Shown one piece after another: positions 25,595 to 33,427 of a DNA stretch of 64,000 nucleotides. How positions within the stretch are numbered: the stretch's first letter is position 1; each line of letters starts with the position of its first letter. A program made the position numbers and the translations under genes. The notes under the pieces are model-generated. The model had not been told where the DNA came from, did not search any database, and saw only the letters and a program-made list of their open reading frames with translations. The stretch is from positions 1 through 64,000 of the forward strand of contig CAZTLW010000001.1 in the NCBI GenBank assembly GCA_964614585.1, in the 5' to 3' direction. The DNA comes from JAHEFX01 sp964614585 (GTDB lineage Bacteria > Actinomycetota > Acidimicrobiia > Spongiisociales > JAENVV01).

Positions 25595-28206
25595 CGGTCG
25601 GCGATCGCCCTCCCGGCGGCCTCCCGGGCGACGTCGATGGCTCGGTCGATGCCGGAGCCCTCGGGGCCACCGGCCTGGGCGAGTCGCGGGTCACGGGAGC
25701 CGCCTCCGCCGACCTCGCGCGCAGCGAGTCCGGCGATCTCACCGGCGCTGACCCCCTCGTCCACGAGGTCGTCGGAGACCACCGCGACGAGCGCGCCCTT
25801 GGGACCGTTCATCGCTCCGAGCACGACCACCCCCGATCCCAGCCGGGCGATGAGCTCGAGGGCGAGGTTGCGCAGTTCGTTGGGGGGCAGGTCCTCGCGG
25901 GCGACGAGCAGCGAATGCTCACCCACCATCTCCGCCTGGTCGAGGAGCGCGGTAGCCGTCTCGCCGCGCTGGGCATCGCGAAGGGTGGCCAACTCGGTCT
26001 CGAGTCCCTTCGTTCGCTCGATGAGCGCCTCGATCCGAGCCGGCACCTCCTCCTCCGGGGCACGCAGCAGCGCTGCGGCCCGGGACAGCGATCCCCGCAG
26101 GGCCGCGAACCGGTCGTAGCCGGCCTCCCCCACGAGGGCCTCGACGCGACGGGTGTTGGCACCGATCGACGACTCGCCGGTCACGACGAGTGGCCCGACG
26201 GCGCCGGAGGTGTCGACATGGGTGCCGCCGCAGAACTCCTTGGAGTAGGCGCCGACGCTGACCACGCGCACGATCTCGCCGTACTTGTCACCGAAGAAGG
26301 CGACGGCCCCCGACTCCAGGGCCTCCTCCTTCGGCATGACGTCGGTGTGGACCGGGAGGTTGGCGACGACGTGCTCGTTGGCGATGCGCTCGACCTCCCC
26401 GAGGGTCTCGATGTCGACGCCCTGGTAGTGCGAGAAGTCGAACCGCAACCGACTCGCCTCGTTCAGGGAGCCCGCCTGGCGGACGTGGTCACCGACGACG
26501 TCGCGCAGGGCGGCGTAGAGGATGTGGGTACCGGTGTGGGCCTTGCGGATCTCGTCGCGACGGGGCGAGTCGATGGCCGCCTCGGCCTCCTGGCCCACGG
26601 CGACCGAGCCCCGGGTCACGACGCCCCGGTGGCCGTGGAGACCCTGGACGGCATGTTGGGTGTCGGTGACCCGGACGGTGCCGGTGGGCGTGGTGATGGT
26701 GCCGACGTCGCCGACCTGGCCACCGGCCTCGGCGTAGAAGGGCGACACGTCGAGGAAGACCTCGACCTCTCGCCCCCGCTCGGCGGCATCGAGCTGCTCG
26801 CCGTCGGCAAGGATGGCGAGCACCTGGCCGGTGGCGAGCTCGGCGTCGTAGCCCACGAAGTCGGTGAGGCCGGTGACGTCGAGGATGCGCCGGTAGGCAT
26901 CCTCGCGGGCAGCCGTCTCGCCGCCCTTCCACGCCGCCCGGGCCCGATCCCGCTGGGCCTCCATGGCGGCCTCGAACCCGTCGAGATCGACGGTGACGCC
27001 ACGCTCGAGGGCGATCTCGGTCGTCAACTCGATGGGGAACCCGAAGGTGTCGTGGAGCGTGAAGGCCGCGTCCCCCGACAGGGTGTCGCCCCCAGACAGC
27101 CCCTCGAGTGCCACCTCCAGCTCCCGCTCCCCCTGTCCGAGGGTCCGCAGGAAGCGTTCCTCCTCGCGGGTGGCGACCTCGATGACGTGGTCCTTGGCGG
27201 CGGCGAGGTCCTCGTAGGCCTCGCCGAGCACGCCGACCGTCTCGTCGATGAGGGCCGGCATGACCAGGTCGTCGGCCCCGAGCTGGTGGGCGGCCCGAAT
27301 CGCGCGCCGCATGATGCGCCGCAGCACGTAGCCCCGACCCTCGTTCGAGGGCATGACGTGGTCGCCGATGAGCATGGCGGTCGTTCTGGCGTGGTCGCCG
27401 ATGATGCGCAGCCGGGTGTCGCCCTCCCCGCCGTAGGCGGTCCCGGTGAGGTGCTCGGCAACGGTGATGATCGGGCGGATGAGGTCGGTCTCGAAGTTGG
27501 ATCCGGCGTCCTGGAGCACCATGGCGAGTCGTTCGAGGCCCATGCCCGTGTCGATGTTCTTGCTCGGCAGGTCGCCGACCACGTGGTACGGCTCGTCCTG
27601 GATGTTCTGCATGAAGACGAGGTTCCAGATCTCGACGAAGCGGTCCTCGCCCCCACCGATCGGGCCGCCGTCGGGACCGTGCTCGGGTCCCCGGTCCACG
27701 AAGATCTCCGAGGCCGGTCCGCACGGGCCGGGGACGCCCATCTGCCAGAAGTTGTCCTTCCCACCCCGCTGGACCCGGTCGCCCGGCACGCCGATGACGT
27801 CCGTCCAGATGTCGGCGGCCTCGTCGTCGGTCTCGTGGACGGTGTACCAGAGCCGCTCGGGGGCGATTCCGAGCACCTCGGTGACGAACTCATGGGCGAG
27901 CGAGATCGCCCCTTCCTTGAAGTAGTCCCCGAAGCTGAAGTTGCCGAGCATCTCGAAGAACGAGAGATGGCGGTCGGTGGTGCCGATGATGTCGATGTCG
28001 ATCGTGCGGACGCACTTCTGGACGCTCACGGCCCGGGGAAACGGCGGGGGCTCCTCACCGAGGAAGTACGGCTTGAACGGAACCATGCCGGCGTTGTTGA
28101 GCAGCAGGGTCGGGTCCGTGGGGATGAGCGACGCGGACGGGCGGTAGGTGTGCTCCCGCTCGACGAAGAAATCCACGAAGGCGCGCCGGATCTGGTTGGA
28201 GTCCAT
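25591..28206 (-). CDS. alaS: Alanine-tRNA ligase
   Basis: Charges tRNA-Ala and edits mischarged Ser/Gly. The 871-residue product has the class II core (FFVEREHTYRPSASLIPTDPTLLLNNAGMVPFKPYFLG; motif 2 region DRHLSFFEMLGNFSFGDYFK), the editing domain with HTGTHILYAAL and CGGTHVDTSG, a coiled-coil segment and the C-terminal DHH-like domain with GGGGSRDPRLAQAGG. The ATG at 28204-28206 is set by a TATCCT -10 box 9 bases upstream (leaderless). It heads the alaS-ruvX-mltG-aroE operon. Confidence 0.98.
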   Translation of the reverse strand: MDSNQIRRAFVDFFVEREHTYRPSASLIPTDPTLLLNNAGMVPFKPYFLGEEPPPFPRAVSVQKCVRTIDIDIIGTTDRHLSFFEMLGNFSFGDYFKEGAISLAHEFVTEVLGIAPERLWYTVHETDDEAADIWTDVIGVPGDRVQRGGKDNFWQMGVPGPCGPASEIFVDRGPEHGPDGGPIGGGEDRFVEIWNLVFMQNIQDEPYHVVGDLPSKNIDTGMGLERLAMVLQDAGSNFETDLIRPIITVAEHLTGTAYGGEGDTRLRIIGDHARTTAMLIGDHVMPSNEGRGYVLRRIMRRAIRAAHQLGADDLVMPALIDETVGVLGEAYEDLAAAKDHVIEVATREEERFLRTLGQGERELEVALEGLSGGDTLSGDAAFTLHDTFGFPIELTTEIALERGVTVDLDGFEAAMEAQRDRARAAWKGGETAAREDAYRRILDVTGLTDFVGYDAELATGQVLAILADGEQLDAAERGREVEVFLDVSPFYAEAGGQVGDVGTITTPTGTVRVTDTQHAVQGLHGHRGVVTRGSVAVGQEAEAAIDSPRRDEIRKAHTGTHILYAALRDVVGDHVRQAGSLNEASRLRFDFSHYQGVDIETLGEVERIANEHVVANLPVHTDVMPKEEALESGAVAFFGDKYGEIVRVVSVGAYSKEFCGGTHVDTSGAVGPLVVTGESSIGANTRRVEALVGEAGYDRFAALRGSLSRAAALLRAPEEEVPARIEALIERTKGLETELATLRDAQRGETATALLDQAEMVGEHSLLVAREDLPPNELRNLALELIARLGSGVVVLGAMNGPKGALVAVVSDDLVDEGVSAGEIAGLAAREVGGGGSRDPRLAQAGGPEGSGIDRAIDVAREAAGRAIADR

Positions 28207-28215
28207 CGTGGCGGC

Positions 28216-28221
28216 AGGATA
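28216..28221 (-). promoter_or_regulatory. -10 box of alaS (leaderless type)
   Basis: TATCCT on the minus strand, 9 bases before the alaS ATG. No T-box or other leader can fit in so short a 5' end. Confidence 0.5.
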
Positions 28222-28230
28222 GGGCGGTGG

Positions 28231-28247
28231 CCGGGCCTGCGGCCCGG
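28231..28247 (-). terminator. Hairpin between rarA and alaS
   Basis: CCGGGCC-TGC-GGCCCGG, a 7-bp GC stem with a 3-base loop, lies about 36 bases past the rarA stop and just before the alaS promoter. No U tract. Confidence 0.5.
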
Positions 28248-28283
28248 AGGTACCTCGGTACGACGGTATGACGGTACGACGGA

Positions 28284-29618
28284 TCAGCGGTCGCGGTGGC
28301 GCTTCGTGACGCGGTCGACGTCCGAGAGCCGCTTGGCCACCTCCGCTTCGGCACCTTGGTCCGTCGGGTGGTACAGGGTCGCCTCCCCGATCTCGTCGGG
28401 GAAGTACGGCTGGGCGACGACGTGGCCGGCGTGGTCGTGGGGGTACCGATACCCCTCGCCATGGCCGAGGGCGGCGGCACCCCGGTAGTGGGCGTCGCGC
28501 AGGTGCATCGGCACCGACACGCGGCTCTGCTCCCCCACCAACCGGCGGGCCTCGCCCATGGCCCGGGTGACGCTGTTCGACTTGGGGGCGGTGGCGAGGG
28601 CGACGGCGGCGTGGGAGAGCGCATACGAGGCCTCGGGGAGCCCCACGTAGGCGAGGGCGTCGGCGGCGGCCACCGCCAGCGGCAAGGCGGTGGGGTCGGC
28701 CATCCCGACGTCCTCGGACGCGAAGATCACCATCCGGCGGGCGATGAACTCCGGGTCCTCCCCCGCCTCGAGCATGGTGTGGAGCCAGTACAGGGCAGCA
28801 TCGGGATCCGTGCCCCGGAGGCTCTTGATGAACGCCGAGATCACGTCGTAGTGGGCGTCGCCCGCCTTGTCGTAGCGGATGACCCGACGTTGGAGGGCCT
28901 CCTCGACGTCGGTCACCTCGATCCGATCGGCGCCCCGGCCCGCCGCCACGATGGCGGCGGTCTCCAGTGCGTTGAGGGCGAGGCGGGCATCGCCTCCTGA
29001 GCGGTCGGCGAGGCCATCGCGGGCATCGTCCTCGAGACCGAGCCCGTCCCGGGCCAGACCCTCGGGGTCGGTGGCGGCCCGCTCCAACAGGATGGCGACG
29101 TCCTCGGTCGACAACGGTTCGAGCCGGAACAGGGTAAGACGACTGAGCAGGGGCGCGTTGACCTCGAAGAACGGGTTCTCGGTCGTCGCACCCACCAGCA
29201 CGACGGTGCCGTCCTCCACCCCAGGGAGGAGGGCGTCCTGTTGGTTGCGGCTGAACCGGTGGATCTCGTCGAGGAACAGCACGGTTCTCCGGCTGTCGTC
29301 CTCCAGTCGGCGGCGGGCGGCGGCAAGTGTCTCGCGCACCTCCTTCACCCCGGCCGTGACCGCCGAGAGTTGGTCGAAGCGGGCATCGGTCTCGGCCGCC
29401 ATCGCCCGGGCGATGGTCGTCTTGCCCGTCCCCGGGGGCCCCCACAGCAACACCGAGACCAGCCGGCCGCTCCCCACCATCGCCCGAAACGCCGAACCCT
29501 CGGCGAGGAGATGACGCTGGCCGACGACCTCGGTGAGCCGCTCCGGCCGCATGCGGGCCGCCAGGGGGGCGGCGGCCTGGCGCCGCTCGGCCCGCTGCTC
29601 GGAGAAGAGGTCGTCCAT
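28284..29618 (-). CDS. rarA: Replication-associated recombination protein RarA (MgsA) AAA ATPase
   Basis: Clamp-loader-like ATPase acting at stalled replication forks. The 444-residue product has Walker A GPPGTGKT at 60-67, Walker B VLFLDEIHRFSRNQQDALL, sensor VGATTENPFFEVN, and the C-terminal tetramerisation region (YDVISAFIKSLRGTDPDAALYWL; GYRYPHD). It lies between aspS and alaS, as in mycobacteria. A GTACTC-type repeat occupies the space where its ribosome-binding site should be. Confidence 0.94.
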   Translation of the reverse strand: MDDLFSEQRAERRQAAAPLAARMRPERLTEVVGQRHLLAEGSAFRAMVGSGRLVSVLLWGPPGTGKTTIARAMAAETDARFDQLSAVTAGVKEVRETLAAARRRLEDDSRRTVLFLDEIHRFSRNQQDALLPGVEDGTVVLVGATTENPFFEVNAPLLSRLTLFRLEPLSTEDVAILLERAATDPEGLARDGLGLEDDARDGLADRSGGDARLALNALETAAIVAAGRGADRIEVTDVEEALQRRVIRYDKAGDAHYDVISAFIKSLRGTDPDAALYWLHTMLEAGEDPEFIARRMVIFASEDVGMADPTALPLAVAAADALAYVGLPEASYALSHAAVALATAPKSNSVTRAMGEARRLVGEQSRVSVPMHLRDAHYRGAAALGHGEGYRYPHDHAGHVVAQPYFPDEIGEATLYHPTDQGAEAEVAKRLSDVDRVTKRHRDR

Positions 29619-29620
29619 GC

Positions 29621-29655
29621 TCTCAGTACTCAGTACCGAGTCCTCAGTACTGAGA
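29621..29655. repeat. CAGTACTGAG repeat cluster at the aspS 3' end
   Basis: CTCAGTACTCAGTACCGAG followed by CTCAGTACTGAG fills the space between aspS and rarA. It includes the aspS stop codon: the last aspS codons (Gln-Tyr-stop) are written in repeat sequence. Confidence 0.65.
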
Positions 29656-31413
29656 CGACTCCTCCAACGCCGCTCGTGTCTCCGGGCGCAGATCCAGGCC
29701 CAACTCGATCAGTTGGGCCTCCTCGACCGGGGTCGGGGAGCCGGTGAGGGGGTCGACGCCACGCTGGGTCTTGGGGAAGGGGATGACCTCGCGGATCGAG
29801 TCGGCGCCCACGAGGATGGCCACGAACCGGTCCAGGCCGACTGCGAAGCCGGCGTGGGGTGGCGTGCCGTACCGCAGGGCCCGCAGGAACCAGCCGAAGC
29901 GCCGTTCGGCCTCCTCGGCCGAGATGCCCAGCACCTCGAAGACCGTGGACTGCACGGCGGGGTCGTGGATCCGCACGGAACCCGACCCGAGTTCGGAGCC
30001 GTTGAGGACGAGGTCATAGGCCTGGGCGATCGCCTCGGCGGGTCGCTCGGTGAGGTCGGCGACCGACTTCGGGGCGGTGAACGGGTGATGGGCCGGCACC
30101 AGACCCTCGTCGGTCTGCTCGAACACCGGGAAGTCGACCACCCACAGGAAGGCGAGTTCCCCTGGGTCCTCGGGGGTCCCCAGATGGGCCCGGAGGGCGC
30201 CGAGGGCCTCGACGGTGGTCCGCCACGGCCCGGCCACCAGCAGCAGGGTGTCGCCCTCGACCGCCCTGAATGCGTCGATGAGCCCGGCGACCTCGGCCTC
30301 GGAGAGGAACTTGGCGACCGGGGAGCGGAGGGTGCCGTCCGCTTCGACGACGGCCCACACGAGGCCGGCGGCGCCGTGGGCCCGGGCCCGGTCGGTGAGG
30401 TCGTCGAACCCGGCTCGGGAGAGCCCGAGCTGCCCGGCGTTGATCCCGCGGACGATGCCGCCCGCCTCGAGGGCGCCGCCGAAGCCCCGGAAGCCCGTGT
30501 GGGCGAAGACGGCCGAGACGTCGACCAACTCCAGGCCGAAGCGGGTGTCGGGCTTGTCGATCCCGTAGCGGTCCATGGTTTCCCGCCACGTCAGCGTCGG
30601 GAAGGGGGCCGGGGGTGGGGTGCCCCGTACCGCCTCGGTGGCGGCGACGATGGCCGCCTCGATGGCGGCCCGCACGTCCGCCTCGCCCCAGAACGCACCC
30701 TCGAGATCGAGCTGGGTGAACTCCAGCTGGCGGTCGGCCCGGAAGTCCTCGTCCCGGTAGCAGCGGGCGAACTGGAAGTACCGGTCGATCCCGCCGACCA
30801 TGAGCAGCTGCTTGAAGATCTGGGGGCTCTGGGGCAGGGCGTAGAACGAGCCCTGGCGGAGCCGGGACGGCACGAGCATGTCCCGGGCGCCTTCGGGAGT
30901 GGAGGCGATGAGCGTCGGGGTCTCCACCTCGAGGAAGTCCCGCTCCACGAGCGCGGAGCGCATGGCGGCGGTGGCATGCGACCTGGCGCGCAGGTTGGCG
31001 GCCATCCGGTCGCGGCGGAAGTCGAGGTAGCGGTACTGGAGTCGGGTGAGCTCGTCGACGTCGAATCGGTCGTCGACCATGAACGGCAACGGGTCGGCGG
31101 CGGACAGCACCTCGACGTCCGTGGCGTGGACCTCGACGGTGCCCGTGGCCAACTCGGGGTTCTCGGTGCCGGGCGGGCGGGGCTGCTTGGTGCCCACCAC
31201 CCGGACGCAGTACTCCATCTTCAGTTCGTCCACGCCGGGGATCGCGGCGGGATCGGCCACGACCTGCACCTTGCCGCTGGCATCGCGGAGGTCGAAGAAG
31301 ACGACGCCGCCCATGTCCCGGGTGCGGGCCACCCAGCCGCCGAGTACGACCTCGGTGTCGTCGGCCGCCTCGGGCACGTCACCGGCGTAGTGGGTTCTCA
31401 GCTGCGCAGCCAT
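29644..31413 (-). CDS. aspS: Aspartate-tRNA ligase
   Basis: Class IIb synthetase of 589 residues, the long bacterial type. An N-terminal OB-fold (VVLGGWVARTRDMGGVVFFDLRD) is followed by motif 2 (FARCYRDEDFRADRQLEFTQLDLE), the bacterial GAD insertion (about 290-410) and motif 3 (GFAVGLDRFVAILVG), with the C-terminal PFPKTQRGVDPLTGSP. The ATG at 31411-31413 overlaps the hisS end by 16 bases. Its C-terminal residues are encoded by an intergenic repeat. Confidence 0.97.
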   Translation of the reverse strand: MAAQLRTHYAGDVPEAADDTEVVLGGWVARTRDMGGVVFFDLRDASGKVQVVADPAAIPGVDELKMEYCVRVVGTKQPRPPGTENPELATGTVEVHATDVEVLSAADPLPFMVDDRFDVDELTRLQYRYLDFRRDRMAANLRARSHATAAMRSALVERDFLEVETPTLIASTPEGARDMLVPSRLRQGSFYALPQSPQIFKQLLMVGGIDRYFQFARCYRDEDFRADRQLEFTQLDLEGAFWGEADVRAAIEAAIVAATEAVRGTPPPAPFPTLTWRETMDRYGIDKPDTRFGLELVDVSAVFAHTGFRGFGGALEAGGIVRGINAGQLGLSRAGFDDLTDRARAHGAAGLVWAVVEADGTLRSPVAKFLSEAEVAGLIDAFRAVEGDTLLLVAGPWRTTVEALGALRAHLGTPEDPGELAFLWVVDFPVFEQTDEGLVPAHHPFTAPKSVADLTERPAEAIAQAYDLVLNGSELGSGSVRIHDPAVQSTVFEVLGISAEEAERRFGWFLRALRYGTPPHAGFAVGLDRFVAILVGADSIREVIPFPKTQRGVDPLTGSPTPVEEAQLIELGLDLRPETRAALEESSQY

Positions 31414-32624
31414 GTGGCCACCTCCAGGCGATCGATGTCGGATTCGGTGCCGTCGGCCATGCGTCGGGCCCGCACGATCCCGGCGTCCCATTCGTCACCC
31501 ACCACGAGCGTCACCGGGGCGCCCGACCGGTCGGCGGCCTTGAACTGGGCCTTGACCGAGCGTCCGGGGTCGGTGGCGTCGACGCGCAGGCCGTCGCGGC
31601 GGAGCTCGGAGAGCAACCGGGCCGACTCGGTGGCCCGCTCCCCCGCCGTCACGACGAAGGCGTCGAGGTCGGCAGGCGGGGTCTCGTCCCCGAGCGCCAG
31701 GATGATCCGGTCGACGCCCATGGCGAGGCCGACGCCCGGCACCCGGCGCCCACCGATCTCCTCGGCGAGGCCGTCGTAGCGGCCACCACCACCGAGGGCC
31801 ACCTGGGCGATGTCGAGCGACCCGCCGACGTATTCGAAGGCAGTGCGGGTGTAGTAGTCGAGGCCGCGGACGAGCCGCGGGTCGTCCTCCCAGGGCACAC
31901 CAACGGCGTCGAGTCGGGCCTTCACCACCTCGTAGGCGGCGGCGGCGTCGGCGCCGAGACGGTCCCGGGGCGTGGGTGCGTCCACGAGGAGCGGGGCGCA
32001 CGTCTTGCAGTCCAGCACCCGCATCGGGTTGACCACCAGGGTCTCTCGGGAGTCGGCGCAGAGGTCGTCGACACGGTCCTCGAGCCACGACCGGAGCTCG
32101 GCCACGTAGGCGGGTCGGTCGCCGGGGTCGCCGAGGGAGTTGAGCTGGACGACCACGTCGGGGACGCCGAGGTCGACGAGGAAGCGGTAGCCGAGCTCGA
32201 TGACGTCGGCGTCGGCCTCGGGCCGCTCGGTGGCGAGGTGCTCGACGCCGACCTGCCAGAACTGGCGGCGGCGGCCGGCCTGGGGCCGCTCGTAGCGGAA
32301 CATGGCGCCGCCGTAGGCGACCTTCAGCTCGCCCTGCAGGCCGGCGTTGAGGTAGGCGCGCACGACACCGGCGGTGCCCTCGGGGCGGAGTGTGACGGAC
32401 CGCCCACCGAGGTCGGTGAACGTGTACATCTGCTTGCGGACGATCTCGGTGCTCTCGCCCACCCCGCGCTCGAACAACTCGGTCGCCTCGAAGAGCGGGG
32501 TCATGGCCAGTTCGTACCCGAACCGCTCGGCCCAGTCGTCCCAGACGCGCAGGACGCGCCGCCAGGTCCGGGAGGCGGGCGGGAGGATGTCGTCGGTGCC
32601 CTTGGGCGGGCGCAGAGAGGCCAC
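31398..32624 (-). CDS. hisS: Histidine-tRNA ligase
   Basis: Class II synthetase of 408 residues. Visible motifs: PPKGTDDILPP at the start, motif 1 region EFATEL-like LFEATELFERGVGESTEIV, motif 2 MFRYERPQAGRRRQFWQVGVE, the histidine motifs LVRGLDYYTRTAFEY and GGGGRYDGL, and motif 3 VGLAMGVDRIILAL, then the anticodon-binding domain. The start is a GTG, with a TACCAT -10 box 9 bases upstream. It is followed directly by aspS. Confidence 0.97.
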   Translation of the reverse strand: MASLRPPKGTDDILPPASRTWRRVLRVWDDWAERFGYELAMTPLFEATELFERGVGESTEIVRKQMYTFTDLGGRSVTLRPEGTAGVVRAYLNAGLQGELKVAYGGAMFRYERPQAGRRRQFWQVGVEHLATERPEADADVIELGYRFLVDLGVPDVVVQLNSLGDPGDRPAYVAELRSWLEDRVDDLCADSRETLVVNPMRVLDCKTCAPLLVDAPTPRDRLGADAAAAYEVVKARLDAVGVPWEDDPRLVRGLDYYTRTAFEYVGGSLDIAQVALGGGGRYDGLAEEIGGRRVPGVGLAMGVDRIILALGDETPPADLDAFVVTAGERATESARLLSELRRDGLRVDATDPGRSVKAQFKAADRSGAPVTLVVGDEWDAGIVRARRMADGTESDIDRLEVATWLRS

Positions 32625-32633
32625 GGGGGCGGC

Positions 32634-32639
32634 ATGGTA
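32634..32639 (-). promoter_or_regulatory. -10 box of hisS-aspS (leaderless type)
   Basis: TACCAT on the minus strand, 9 bases before the hisS GTG. Confidence 0.45.
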
Positions 32640-32674
32640 CCGGCGCTCCCGCCCCCACCCACACCCGAACCGTC

Positions 32675-32752
32675 AACCCTGGGTTGTGAGCGTCGACAGC
32701 GGGTGGACCGAGGGCCGTGAGCGTCGGAATCCGACGCCCACAACCCAGGGTT
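32675..32752. repeat. Composite palindromic intergenic repeat, copy B
   Basis: Units at 32675-32695 and about 32707-32727 in direct orientation and an inverted unit at 32732-32752. The outer arms match over 21 bases with one mismatch, and the inner pair forms GCGTCGG-AAT-CCGACGC. Same layout and spacing as copy A at 5681-5759. It lies between hisS and the metallo-hydrolase gene. Confidence 0.85.
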
Positions 32753-32755
32753 GGA

Positions 32756-33406
32756 TCAGGTCCAGAGGTCGCGGAACGGGTTGGTGCGGCGCTCGCGGCC
32801 GATCGTGGTCTCCGGACCGTGGCCGGTGAGGACTCGCACGTCGTCGTCGAGCGACATCACCTCGTTGGCCATCGACGCTGCCAACTGTGGGAGCGAACCA
32901 CCGGGCAGGTCGGTGCGACCGATCGACCCGGCGAACAACTGGTCCCCCGAGCAGAGGACGCCCTCGTCGGCGAACAGGAACACGCAATGGCCGGGCGTAT
33001 GGCCCGGCGTGTGCCGCACCTCGACGGACAGCCCTGCCACCTCCAGCAGCTGACCGTGGACGAGCTCATGTCGCTCGGTCGGAGCCTCGTAGGAACCCGG
33101 CGGCACCATCCCGAACAGGCCCCGCAGTTGATCGGCCGGATGCAGGGTGAGGAAGTCGTCGGCCGGATGGACGAACGTGGTCATCGTGGGATGGGAGGCC
33201 GCCAGGCCTCCCGAACCGCCCATGTGGTCGACATGCCCGTGGGTGAGTAGCAATGCCTCCGGCCACAGGTCATGGTGGGCCAACAGGGTGTCGATCCCCT
33301 CGGGGTCCGGCGGAGCATCGACCACCAAGCAGGGGCCACTTCGCTCGGGAGCGAGGACCCACGTGTTGGTGGCGGCGAACCAGAGGACGCGATGGTCGAC
33401 GATCAC
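32756..33406 (-). CDS. Metallo-beta-lactamase fold hydrolase (glyoxalase II-like)
   Basis: A 216-residue cytoplasmic protein with the metal motif THGHVDH (H56, H58, D60, H61), further ligands in HTPGHTPGHCVF and CSGDQLFAGSIGRTDLPGG and a C-terminal TGHGPETTIGRE. These features are those of glyoxalase II-like thioester hydrolases. In mycobacteria a protein of this type lies between relA and hisS, as here. The start is a GTG with a TAGCCT box 7 bases upstream. The natural substrate is unknown. Confidence 0.85.
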   Translation of the reverse strand: MIVDHRVLWFAATNTWVLAPERSGPCLVVDAPPDPEGIDTLLAHHDLWPEALLLTHGHVDHMGGSGGLAASHPTMTTFVHPADDFLTLHPADQLRGLFGMVPPGSYEAPTERHELVHGQLLEVAGLSVEVRHTPGHTPGHCVFLFADEGVLCSGDQLFAGSIGRTDLPGGSLPQLAASMANEVMSLDDDVRVLTGHGPETTIGRERRTNPFRDLWT

Positions 33407-33413
33407 TCCCGCG

Positions 33414-33419
33414 AGGCTA
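33414..33419 (-). promoter_or_regulatory. -10 box of the metallo-hydrolase gene (leaderless type)
   Basis: TAGCCT on the minus strand, 7 bases before the GTG start. Confidence 0.4.
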
Positions 33420-33427
33420 GGGACCGC

